A stretch of 36,955 nucleotides of DNA from Dactylosporangium sp. AC04546 (GTDB lineage Bacteria; Actinomycetota; Actinomycetes; Mycobacteriales; Micromonosporaceae), in contig NZ_JAHYSG010000117.1 in assembly GCF_022095675.1 (NCBI RefSeq), positions 1-36,955 on the forward strand, read 5' to 3'. A program made the position numbers and the translations under genes. Each line of letters begins with the position of its first letter. Within the stretch, counting starts at the first letter, position 1. Positions 16,166 to 23,826 of this stretch are shown piece after piece. The notes beneath the pieces are model-generated. The model was not told where the DNA came from. It searched no databases and saw only the letters and a program-made list of their open reading frames with translations.

Positions 16166-16525
16166 CTAGGAGACGGCCAGGTCGAGATACTCCGCCAGGT
16201 GCTCGTGCGTCGGGGTGCTCGCATCCGGGGTGAAGCGCAGGTAGCGCAGGCGTTTGCCGGTGCCCTGGAGTAATCCGTGCGGGTCGGGCAGGTCGGCGCC
16301 GTGCTCGAAGCCGACGGACACGGAGTCGGTGCCGGGGAAGACGGCGGCGATGTATCCCCGCTCGGGATGGTGGAAGCCCAGCCCGTGCCAGCCACGGTAG
16401 ACGCGCTCGGTCAGCTCCGGACGGGCCGTGAGGATGACGTCACGCAGGTGGCGGGTCAGGGCGCTGATGTCGGCACAGTGATCCTCGAGGAGTTCTTCGA
16501 AGCCCGGCGGCGCGGCAGCAATCAT
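16166..16525 (-). CDS. DUF1801 domain protein
   Basis: 119 residues matching the frataxin-like DUF1801 fold in outline: an N-terminal helix (LEDHCADISALTRHLRDVIL), RVYRGWHGLGFHH, FPGTDSVSVGFEHGADL, a GTGKRLRYLRF strand and a C-terminal helix. Family members include a Bacillus iron chaperone, but most are of unknown role. It is a single gene facing away from apbE. The 150 bases between (16016-16165) hold no convincing gene. Confidence 0.85.
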   Translation of the reverse strand: MIAAAPPGFEELLEDHCADISALTRHLRDVILTARPELTERVYRGWHGLGFHHPERGYIAAVFPGTDSVSVGFEHGADLPDPHGLLQGTGKRLRYLRFTPDASTPTHEHLAEYLDLAVS

Positions 16526-16570
16526 GCCGACACCTCACCACACAGGTACGACAATTTCGGAACGCATTTC

Positions 16571-18175
16571 CTACCAGGCGAACTCCTTCCCGCGGGCCTC
16601 ACCGCCCGGCAGAATCGAGCGGCCCGTGTACACCCACTTCTGCACGACGACGTAGCGGTGGCCGCGCGGCGGGTTGTCGACGAACGGCCCGCAGTCGTGG
16701 GACGGCGCGGCGTCCGTGAACATCAGGCCGGAGCACAGGTGCGGGCCGGCCACCAGCTCGTCGGTGTCCGCGTCGACCAGCGAGATCGTCACGTCGGCCT
16801 GCACGCCCGGGAGCGCCTTCATGTGGCCGATCAGGCGGACCCGTTCAGTGCCGACGGCGTGGCAGGGCTGCACGACCGCGGGGTGACCGAGATCCCAGGT
16901 GTAACTGTCGGCACACTCCCAGTCCTGCCAGGCCTCGGTCGCCTCGGTCGGGGGGCGGCCGGCCGACCCGGCCGGGGTGGCGTCGCCGACCGTGGCCGCG
17001 CCGTCCGACCGGGCGTTGCGGCCCGCCGGGCGGCCCGACGGCGAAGCGTTACCGGGGTGGCCGCCGACCGGCGCCGCGGTCGAGTTCGCGCCGGGGCGGG
17101 CCGCGTCGCCGCCGGCGCCGGGGCGGTTCAGGAAGTTCCAGGTGGGGACGGCGAGGGCCGCGAGTGCCAGCAGTACCACAGCGAAATAAGGCCGTCGTGA
17201 ACGCGAGGGTGACGAGCGCGGTCTCGGCACCGCCGGCCGCTCCAGCGTGGTCAGCCGGTTGTCGGCCACCTGGGGCGGCAGCGCCGGCAGGTCGCGCAGG
17301 CGGCGCGCGACCGAGCGCAGCGTGGCGGCCAGGTCGCGGGCGGAGGGGCGGCGGCCCGGCCGTTTGTCCATGCAGTGCTGCACGACCTGCCAGATCGCCT
17401 CGGGCATGCCCTCGACCGGGCGCGGTGACTCGTCGACGTGGCGGCGCAGGATCGCCCAGGCGGGGCCGCCGCCGTACGTCGGACGGCCGGTCGTGAGCTC
17501 GAAGAGCACGACCCCGAGCGCGTAGACGTCCGCCGGCGGTGCGGGACTGCCGCCGTAGACGGCCTCGGGCGCGACGTAGTTCGCGGTACCGACGAGGGCG
17601 CCCGGCGTCGTCATGCTGGGCGTGTCGAGGACGCGCGCGATGCCGAAGTCGGTGAGGCGGCAGTGCAGCCTGCCGTCGACCCGGTCGAGCAGGATGTTGT
17701 CGGGCTTGAGGTCGCGGTGCACGACGCCGCGTCTGTGCGCGGCCGCGAGCGCCTCGGCCACCTGGGCGAGCAGCATGGCTGCCTCGCCCGGCGGCAGCGT
17801 GCCGTGCTCGTGCAGGTGGTCGCGCAGGCTCCCGCCCTCGACGAGGTCCATGACGAGCCCGAGCGAGGTGCCGACGGTGATCAGGTCGCGCACGCGCACG
17901 ATGTGCGGGTGGCGCAGCATGAGCAGGATCGCCCGCTCCTGCACGAACCGGTTCACGGCCTTCGGCTCGGCCATCAGGTCCTCGCGCAGCAGCTTGACCG
18001 CCACGTGCTCGTCTTCCTGCACCAGCGACCGCGCGCGCCAGACGGTGCCCGTGCCGCCGCCACCGATCGGCTCGATCAGCTCGTACGCGTCACCGATCCG
18101 GTAGCCCGTCAGGTCTCCGGCGTCATCCCGCAGACGGTCGTCTGTTTCGTGGCGCGCTTCGGGGGGAGTACGCAT
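16571..18175 (-). CDS. Transmembrane Ser/Thr protein kinase (PknB-like)
   Basis: Hanks-type kinase for signalling at the membrane, 534 residues. Residues 30-290 are the kinase: glycine loop IGGGGTGTVWRA, Lys61 in VAVKLL, catalytic HRDLKPDN (153-160) with Asp155, DFG (176-178), and the activation loop with MTTPGALVGTANYVAPE. A basic juxtamembrane stretch precedes one transmembrane helix (330-349). A Pro/Gly/Ala-rich linker then leads to an external domain of about 130 residues with four or more cysteines and no PASTA repeats, so the ligand is unknown. It is a single gene. ATG 18175 lies seven bases behind a -10 element, which indicates a leaderless mRNA. Confidence 0.95.
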   Translation of the reverse strand: MRTPPEARHETDDRLRDDAGDLTGYRIGDAYELIEPIGGGGTGTVWRARSLVQEDEHVAVKLLREDLMAEPKAVNRFVQERAILLMLRHPHIVRVRDLITVGTSLGLVMDLVEGGSLRDHLHEHGTLPPGEAAMLLAQVAEALAAAHRRGVVHRDLKPDNILLDRVDGRLHCRLTDFGIARVLDTPSMTTPGALVGTANYVAPEAVYGGSPAPPADVYALGVVLFELTTGRPTYGGGPAWAILRRHVDESPRPVEGMPEAIWQVVQHCMDKRPGRRPSARDLAATLRSVARRLRDLPALPPQVADNRLTTLERPAVPRPRSSPSRSRRPYFAVVLLALAALAVPTWNFLNRPGAGGDAARPGANSTAAPVGGHPGNASPSGRPAGRNARSDGAATVGDATPAGSAGRPPTEATEAWQDWECADSYTWDLGHPAVVQPCHAVGTERVRLIGHMKALPGVQADVTISLVDADTDELVAGPHLCSGLMFTDAAPSHDCGPFVDNPPRGHRYVVVQKWVYTGRSILPGGEARGKEFAW

Positions 18176-18182
18176 CGAGGTA

Positions 18183-18212
18183 TTGGTACAGAATGCAAGA
18201 TGAAGGTCACAA
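18183..18212 (-). promoter_or_regulatory. Promoter of the Ser/Thr kinase gene
   Basis: On the minus strand, TTGTGA (18207-18212) and TACCAA (18183-18188) are 18 bases apart. The -10 ends seven bases before the ATG at 18175, so the transcript would start at the start codon. Confidence 0.5.
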
Positions 18213-18265
18213 CCTGTACCAGGGAATACGCCCCGAGTGGGTTACCCGCCGCGCGTTCAACACCT

Positions 18266-18760
18266 TTACAGGTACCGATGCATGATATGAAAGTCGACCA
18301 GGCCGTGCTTCGTGCTCTGGAAGCCGTCGGGGATGGTGCCGACGATGATGAAGCCCAATGAGCGCCACAGCCGCACGGCGACCGTGTTGGTCGAGACCAC
18401 GGCGTTGAACTGCATCGCCGTGAAGCCGAGCTGACGCGCGCGGTCCAGGCAGTGCTCGCCCAGGGTGCGCCCGAGGCCCCGCCCACGCGCCCGCGACGAC
18501 ACCATGAAACTCGCGTTGGCGACGTGCGCGCCGAGCTTTCCCTTGTTGGGCCCGACCTTGTACGTGCCGAGGACGTCGCCGTCCTCGACGGCCACCCAGA
18601 CCTCGAATCCGGGAAGGCTGGTCCAGTGTGCACGTGCATCGCTCTCGGACGATGCGGGGTCGTTGTCGTAGCTCTCGCCCGCCGCGACGACCTCGTGCCA
18701 CACCTCCCACAGGCCCGGCCAGTCGGTGTCCGCAAAGCGCCTGATCTCCACGCTGTTCAT
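18266..18760 (-). CDS. GNAT family N-acetyltransferase
   Basis: 164 residues of the single-domain GNAT fold: N-terminal VEIRRFADTDWPGLWEVW, then the acetyl-CoA loop SFMVSSRARGRGLGRTL (RGRGLG), then NAVVSTNTVAVRLWRSLGF, the usual motif B of this family. The substrate is unknown. It is divergent from the M50-like gene. The start codon is overlapped by one arm of an 11-bp inverted repeat (18760-18770 and 18797-18807), which could be an operator for both genes. No Shine-Dalgarno sequence is visible. Confidence 0.92.
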   Translation of the reverse strand: MNSVEIRRFADTDWPGLWEVWHEVVAAGESYDNDPASSESDARAHWTSLPGFEVWVAVEDGDVLGTYKVGPNKGKLGAHVANASFMVSSRARGRGLGRTLGEHCLDRARQLGFTAMQFNAVVSTNTVAVRLWRSLGFIIVGTIPDGFQSTKHGLVDFHIMHRYL

Positions 18761-18807
18761 TCAACACGTCAGGTGGCAGGCTCTGCATTCGTGTTCGACG
18801 TGTTGAA
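18760..18807. promoter_or_regulatory. Inverted repeat in a divergent promoter region
   Basis: TTCAACACGTC (18760-18770) and GACGTGTTGAA (18797-18807) are perfect inverted copies 26 bases apart, spanning both start regions of the divergent pair. A related TTCAACACC occurs near 18258. Confidence 0.5.
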
Positions 18808-19504
18808 CGACGCATTCGGCCGGCAGCCCTCCCCCAGCCGCGAGGTGGTGCTCGCGACCGCCGCGCTCGCACTGCTCGCGGTGCTGATCGGCCCGGTCTG
18901 GAAGGTCATGCGCAACTTCGTGACCATCGCGCACGAGGGCGGTCACGCGCTGGCCGCGGTGCTGAGCGGCCGTCGGCTCTCCGGCATCCGGCTGCACTCC
19001 GACACGTCGGGACTGACCCTGTCCCGCGGGAAGCCGACCGGCTTCGGCATGGTGGCGACCGGCCTGGCCGGCTACATCACGCCGTCCCTGCTGGGGCTCG
19101 CCGCCGGGGCGATCCTCGGCGTCGGCCGGTTGACGATCCTCCTCTGGATTTTGCTGGTACTGCTGGCGCTCATGCTGATCATGATCCGCAACGTCTACGG
19201 CGTGGTCTCCATCGTCGTGGCGGGCGCGATCGTGTTCGTCGTGTCGTGGTACGCCTCGGACCAGATCCAGGGCGCGTTCGCCTACGCCTTCGCGTGGTTC
19301 ATGCTGCTCGGCGGCGTGCGCGCGGTCTTCGAGCTGCAGCAGTCGCGGTTCCGCCGCCAGGCGCCGAACTCGGACGCGGACCAGATCGCCCGCCTGACCC
19401 GCGTCCCGGCCATCATCTACGTGGCGTTCTTCGTGCTGGTCGCGATCGGCTCGCTCGCGTTCGGCGTGCGGCTCATGCTGGGACCGGTGCAGGACTTGCT
19501 GTGA
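18791..19504 (+). CDS. M50B-like membrane metalloprotease
   Basis: 237 residues with about five or six hydrophobic segments. The motif AHEGGHALAAVLSG (His48, Glu49, His52) is the HExxH zinc site of site-2-protease-like M50 enzymes, placed at the end of the first membrane helix region. The second zinc ligand is not obvious by eye. GTG 18791 is preceded by AGGTGGCAGG; GTG 18773 is possible. Its 3' end overlaps the convergent ssuD by 32 bases. A role in intramembrane cleavage is inferred from the motif; the partner is unknown. Confidence 0.82.
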   Translation: MFDVLNDAFGRQPSPSREVVLATAALALLAVLIGPVWKVMRNFVTIAHEGGHALAAVLSGRRLSGIRLHSDTSGLTLSRGKPTGFGMVATGLAGYITPSLLGLAAGAILGVGRLTILLWILLVLLALMLIMIRNVYGVVSIVVAGAIVFVVSWYASDQIQGAFAYAFAWFMLLGGVRAVFELQQSRFRRQAPNSDADQIARLTRVPAIIYVAFFVLVAIGSLAFGVRLMLGPVQDLL

Positions 19505-20528
19505 GCGCCTGACCGACCCGCTCGGCCTCCTCCAGGTGCGGCCAGCCGGAGAGGATGAACTCGTCGACCCCGGCCGCCTCGTACTCGGCCAGCCGCGCCC
19601 GGATCTCGGCCGGGCTGCCGACCAGGGCGGTGCCAGCGCCCTCGCGGACCAGCCCGATGCCGGCCCACAGATTCGGCCCGATGACCAGCTCTCGCTCGTT
19701 GAGCGCGGTCATCCGCGCCTGCCCGACGGAGTCCATCCGTTTGAACCGCTGCTGCGCGGCCGCGATCCGCTCGGGATCCATGCCCTTGAGCAGCCGGTCG
19801 GCCTCGGCCCAGGCCTGGTCGGCGTCGTCGCGCACGATCACATGAATCCGAAGCCCGAATCGCAGCCGCGGGTTCCTGGCCCGCATGCGCTCGACGCGCT
19901 CCTTGATGGCCTCACGCGGCTCGCCCCACATCAGGTACACGTCGGCATGCCGGGCGGCGACCTCCTCGGCCGCCGGTGACGCCCCGCCGAAGTAGACGGG
20001 CGGGACGTGCTCCAGCGGGGTCGCGAGCCCGCCGCCCTCGACGCGGTAGTGCTCGCCCGCGAAGTCGAACGACTCGCCCGCCCACGCCTTTCGCAGGATC
20101 TGCAGATACTCGTCGGTCCGGGCATAGCGCCCGCCGTGGTCGGTGAAGTCGCCGTACGCGCGCTGCTCCACCGGGTCACCGCCCGTGACCACGTTCAGGG
20201 CGAGCCGGTTGCCGGAGATCCACTGGAACGCCTGGGCCTGCTGCGCGAGCAGCGTCGGCAGCGTGAACCCGGCCCGGAACGCGACCAGCAGCTGGAGCGT
20301 GGTGGTGTGCTGGGCGATCGCGGTACACATGACCATGGGGTCCAGGCATCCGGCCCCGACCGGCGTGAGGGCGGCCGTGAAGCCGGCCCGCTCCGCGGCC
20401 CGCGCGACCTCCGACAGATAGCCGACAGTCGGCGGCCGCTCATGCCGGGCGGCCCCGGCGGTGACGGTCGCAGCCCCGACCTGGGCACCGTCGCCGGTCG
20501 TCGGCAGGAACCAGTGGTACTTCGTCAT
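19473..20528 (-). CDS. ssuD: FMNH2-dependent alkanesulfonate monooxygenase SsuD
   Basis: Releases sulfite from alkanesulfonates using reduced FMN, for sulfur scavenging. The 351 residues are a bacterial-luciferase-like TIM barrel. SsuD signatures include YHWFLPTTGDG, GNRLALNVVTGGDPVEQRAYGD, HYRVEGGGLA, PVYFGGASPAAEEVAARHADVY and LSGWPHLEEAERVG. The start at 20528 is supported by TAAGGT (20536-20541, minus strand) seven bases upstream; an AAGGAGG lies too far upstream to serve as its RBS. No ssuABC transporter or ssuE reductase is adjacent, so the gene is an orphan. It overlaps the M50-like gene end-to-end. Confidence 0.92.
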   Translation of the reverse strand: MTKYHWFLPTTGDGAQVGAATVTAGAARHERPPTVGYLSEVARAAERAGFTAALTPVGAGCLDPMVMCTAIAQHTTTLQLLVAFRAGFTLPTLLAQQAQAFQWISGNRLALNVVTGGDPVEQRAYGDFTDHGGRYARTDEYLQILRKAWAGESFDFAGEHYRVEGGGLATPLEHVPPVYFGGASPAAEEVAARHADVYLMWGEPREAIKERVERMRARNPRLRFGLRIHVIVRDDADQAWAEADRLLKGMDPERIAAAQQRFKRMDSVGQARMTALNERELVIGPNLWAGIGLVREGAGTALVGSPAEIRARLAEYEAAGVDEFILSGWPHLEEAERVGQALTASPAPVPA

Positions 20529-20628
20529 GAAGCACACCTTACCTACCTCCTTGGTGGGTGGGAATCGTGGCGCGGTTCGATTAGAATGTATGTACGAAAG
20601 TTGCTCTTGACCTGGGAGGAGAGCGCCC

Positions 20629-21276
20629 GTGACCGCCCCCGTCACCACCCCCGAATCCGGTTCCGTTCCTTACGCGACGCTGCTGAACTTCACCCGCTAC
20701 GTCGGCCGCACCGGCCCGCGCAAGGCGAGCTTCGTCGGCGGCCTGCGTCGCCAGCGCGAGTCGGGCTCCGGCTTCAACCCGCACGGGCAACTCGTGAAGG
20801 CCCTGAAGGCCGACATCCAGTTCCGCACCGGCGGCACGTATCTCAACGCCGTCGTCGACCAGGTGAACGCCCGCTGGAAGCCGCTCTACGAGTCGGTCGT
20901 CCCGGGCGCGCTGCGCTACCTGGAGACCCTGGAGACCCCGGTCGAGGTCACCCAGGCCCGCGACACCCTGACGATGCTCGGCAACCTGCCCGTGAAGATC
21001 AACCCGCACTTCGGCCTGCGCTACTCGGATGGCCGCGGCGAGGCGGTCCGCCTGCACTTCGACGAAGACCCGCCACAGGACGAGGCGGCCGTCGCGACCC
21101 TGCACCTGATGGCCCGCCACATGGACCTGATCCTGCCCAACGCGACCCCGGCCCTGGTCGACCTGCGCCGCGGCGAGACCCTGCGCCCGGACCCGTCGGA
21201 CAAGCCGGAGGAGATCGAGCGCTGGCTTGCCGGCGAGGCGGCCGCGTTCTCCGCCATGTGGGCCACCACGGCATAA
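20629..21276 (+). CDS. Conserved hypothetical protein
   Basis: A 215-residue soluble protein. I recognise it as a conserved actinobacterial family of unknown function rather than a named domain. Notable blocks are LLNFTRYVGRTGPRKASFV, LRRQRESGSGFNPHGQLVKA, LGNLPVKINPHFGLRYSDGR and TLHLMARHMDLILP. There is no signal peptide or membrane segment. GTG 20629 follows GGGAGGAG. It is divergent from ssuD and monocistronic, with a strong terminator hairpin 10 bases downstream. Confidence 0.8.
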   Translation: MTAPVTTPESGSVPYATLLNFTRYVGRTGPRKASFVGGLRRQRESGSGFNPHGQLVKALKADIQFRTGGTYLNAVVDQVNARWKPLYESVVPGALRYLETLETPVEVTQARDTLTMLGNLPVKINPHFGLRYSDGRGEAVRLHFDEDPPQDEAAVATLHLMARHMDLILPNATPALVDLRRGETLRPDPSDKPEEIERWLAGEAAAFSAMWATTA

Positions 21277-21285
21277 CTCCCCCAA

Positions 21286-21333
21286 GCGGAAGCGGGCTCG
21301 ACGCCTCCCCCCGGCCGCCGAGCCCGCTTCCGC
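21286..21333 (+). terminator. Terminator hairpin after the conserved hypothetical gene
   Basis: GCGGAAGCGGGCTCG (21286-21300) and CGAGCCCGCTTCCGC (21319-21333) form a perfect 15-bp stem with an 18-base loop. No T-tract follows. Confidence 0.75.
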
Positions 21334-21625
21334 ACGCCCACGCCGCCCGCCCGCACCTTCCCCGCCGCACCCTTCCCGCACGCCCCTTCTCCGCTTCCCC
21401 GGCCCGATTCGCGCGACGGTTGCGCACGCCTCCCCACCACCGACCGAGCTTCCGGGTGCCCGCGGTCCGTCCCCGGCGTTGCCTTGCCGCTCGCCGCGGC
21501 CCCCTTCCGCCCGGCCACCCACACCTGCCTGCACCGGTGCGCGCCGACCTTCTCGTCGTTTTGGGCTGAATGCCCGCTTCGTCAGGTGTCTGCGGATGCA
21601 GTTCGCGGCGGCGCGAGGTGGCGGC

Positions 21626-21681
21626 CATGATCGTGGGAAACATTCGGCTGTCAGGGCGACCAGATGTTTCCCATGATCATG
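21626..21681. repeat. Palindrome with 18-bp arms
   Basis: CATGATCGTGGGAAACAT (21626-21643) is inverted at 21664-21681 with one mismatch, around a 20-base loop. It lies in the 854-base gene-free stretch 21277-22130, which otherwise holds GC-rich low-complexity DNA. Confidence 0.75.
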
Positions 21682-21857
21682 GGCCCTTGCCGACTCAACC
21701 CGCGGGCATGCCAGCCAGCCGACTGACTGTCGGATTTTTCGGATTCGTCGCCCAGGTGCCGACCCTCCGCGGGGTGACATGCCATGCGCGGTGGCGCGGG
21801 GAGGAGTCGTCCGGCGCTTGGGGATCTCGCGGGCGGCGATGCGGGGTCGGGGTTCTT

Positions 21858-21907
21858 GATCGATGGAGCGTTCTGGTCGCCATGACAGCCAGAAGTCGCC
21901 ATCGATC
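21858..21907. repeat. Palindrome with 19-bp arms
   Basis: GATCGATGGAGCGTTCTGG (21858-21876) is inverted at 21889-21907 with 16 of 19 positions matching and a 12-base loop. Like the palindrome at 21626 it carries GATC(N)ATGG at the arm ends. Confidence 0.7.
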
Positions 21908-22130
21908 ATGGACTGCGGCCCGTCAGGCGGCCGGGCCCAGCGGGGCGGCTGAAAGAGTCGTTGCTGGGAAATGACGGTTTTGCCGCAGTCGCCAGATACT
22001 GCACAGCAATCAGTGATCAACTCGTCGCTCTGCGGTCAGCGTTCGGCCGGGGCCGGTGCTAGGTTGACCGCAGCGCGCTTCCCCGTCCTCGCGCAACGTA
22101 GCGGCCTCGCGAAAGAAAGAAAGGGATGCC

Positions 22131-22841
22131 ATGACCGAGGGCCGGCATCAGCGGCGTCATCACGACGACCACACGGAAGACGGGATCTACGTCCCGCCCC
22201 CGCGTGAGGTGCCACGCCCCCGATCCGAGCGGGCCGGACCACCCGGGCCATCGGCTCACCCCGTCACCCCCTCCCCCTGGGCCCCGACGGCGCCGAGCAG
22301 CCCGGCGGCACCGGCGCAGCAGCCTCCGCCGACCCTGGCGGAGCCGCACGAGGCACACCCGATCGAGGCACCGGTCTACTACGCACGCGCGTCCGACTGG
22401 ACGGCCCGTCCCTCCCCCTGGGCGGCGTCGGACCAGGACGACGACGCTGCCGTGTTCGAGGAGAACGAGGAGTTCGCGATCGCGCCGGCGGAGGCCATGC
22501 CCCCGCCTCCGCCGGTGCAGATTCCGCTGCCCCGGCCGGCCCCGCCGCCGCCGCCGAAGGAGCACGCGACGGCCTGGTGGATCGCGATCGGCGTGATCAT
22601 CGTCGCCCTCGCGGTGGCCGCCGGCGTGCTGGTCGGCCTCCGGCTGGCCGCACAGAACGCGGCGGCCGGCGCCAGCGGCGCCACCAGCAGCGGCCCGCCG
22701 GCGCCGCGGGACGCCACTAGCAGCGGCCCGCCGTCGCCGCGCGGCGGCACCAGCCCAGAGGTCGCGCCGGTGATCGAGCGGGCGGCCCGGAACGCCAGCG
22801 CGATGGCCAAGATCTTCCTGGCCGTGAACGCGCCACGCTGA
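22131..22841 (+). CDS. Pro-rich single-pass membrane protein
   Basis: 236 residues of unknown function. Residues 1-145 are cytoplasmic, very rich in Pro, Ala and charged residues, with a Tyr pair in APVYYARASDW and an acidic patch (DQDDDAAVFEENEEF). One transmembrane helix spans about 149-172 (WWIAIGVIIVALAVAAGVL). The external tail of about 60 residues carries a small repeat, ATSSGPPAPRD then ATSSGPPSPRG. AAGAAAGGG gives the RBS for ATG 22131. It could be a scaffold or phosphorylation target; nothing in the sequence proves either. Confidence 0.75.
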   Translation: MTEGRHQRRHHDDHTEDGIYVPPPREVPRPRSERAGPPGPSAHPVTPSPWAPTAPSSPAAPAQQPPPTLAEPHEAHPIEAPVYYARASDWTARPSPWAASDQDDDAAVFEENEEFAIAPAEAMPPPPPVQIPLPRPAPPPPPKEHATAWWIAIGVIIVALAVAAGVLVGLRLAAQNAAAGASGATSSGPPAPRDATSSGPPSPRGGTSPEVAPVIERAARNASAMAKIFLAVNAPR

Positions 22842-22936
22842 TCGAAAAGCACTGGGTGCATCTGCCGCAAATCGGGTAGAAACGCGGAGCCCTCGACCGG
22901 GGCGATGCCATTTGTACGCGATTGGGGTGATGGACC

Positions 22937-23782
22937 ATGAGCGGGCCTATCGTGGGCAAGCGCCGCCTCCGGGCCGAGCTGCGGCGACTCAGGCGCGAGC
23001 GTGAGCTGACCCAGGACCTGGTGGCCGCCGAGATGGAGTGGTCGCTGTCCAAACTCATCCGCATCGAGAACGGCACCGTTGCCATCTCGGTGAGCGACCT
23101 GCGCAGCCTCCTGGCCTACTACCGCGTCCACGACAGCAAGATGGTCGACGACCTGCTGGAGCTCGCCCGCGCCGCGAAGCGGCGGATGTGGTGGGACGAG
23201 TACCGGGCGAGCCTGCCGATGCAGTTGCTCACCTACGTGGGCTTCGAGGCCGAGGCCGTGGCCGTGGGCGAGTTCGCCCCGGTCATGTTCCCGGCCATCA
23301 TGCAGACCCGGCGGTACGCGGCCGCCACGAGCACCGTCGACGACGAGGTCGAGTCGCCGGTGGTCGAGCGGCGGGTGGAGTTCCGGATGCGGCGGCAGGA
23401 GGAGCTCCTGAGTCGCGAGCAGCCGCCGAGCTTCCTCACCGTGCTGGACGAGTCGGTGCTGCGCCGCCAGCCGGTACCGCACGACGAGGCGCTGCTCGTG
23501 GACCAGATCGAGCACGCCATCGATTTCGCCCAGCGTCCGTACGCGGACGTGCGGATCATGCCGCTCAACGCCGGATTCCACTCCGGCTGGGAGGGCGAGT
23601 TCACCCTGCTGGAGTTCGGCGCCGACGACGCCATCCTCTACCGGCAGGGGCTGCTCGTCGAGGAGACCGAGGTGGTGGCGAGCCACCGGGAGATCCTGCG
23701 GCGCATCTCGGAGCGGGCCCTGGCGCACGACGCGTCGATCGACTTCATGCGGCAGGTCGCGGGCGAGTTAAAGCGCGGCTGA
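22937..23782 (+). CDS. XRE-family regulator with DUF5753
   Basis: DNA-binding regulator, 281 residues. An N-terminal helix-turn-helix (about 8-65: LRRLRRERELTQDLVAAEM, then WSLSKLIRIENG) is followed by a DUF5753 domain (about 95-275: FEAEAVAVGEFAPVMFPAIMQTRRYAA, EFRMRRQEELL and VRIMPLNAGFHSGWEGEFTLLEF). This architecture is abundant in Streptomyces and relatives and is usually paired with a small DUF397 protein gene; none is present here. ATG 22937 starts MSGPIVGKRRL. Confidence 0.93.
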   Translation: MSGPIVGKRRLRAELRRLRRERELTQDLVAAEMEWSLSKLIRIENGTVAISVSDLRSLLAYYRVHDSKMVDDLLELARAAKRRMWWDEYRASLPMQLLTYVGFEAEAVAVGEFAPVMFPAIMQTRRYAAATSTVDDEVESPVVERRVEFRMRRQEELLSREQPPSFLTVLDESVLRRQPVPHDEALLVDQIEHAIDFAQRPYADVRIMPLNAGFHSGWEGEFTLLEFGADDAILYRQGLLVEETEVVASHREILRRISERALAHDASIDFMRQVAGELKRG

Positions 23783-23785
23783 GGG

Positions 23786-23821
23786 GGCGGGCCCGGCCCC
23801 TTCGCAGGAGCCGGGCCCGCC
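23786..23821. terminator. Bidirectional terminator hairpin
   Basis: GGCGGGCCCGGC (23786-23797) and GCCGGGCCCGCC (23810-23821) form a perfect 12-bp stem with a 12-base loop. It sits exactly between the stops of two convergent genes (23782 and 23827). Confidence 0.75.
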
Positions 23822-23826
23822 ATCCG

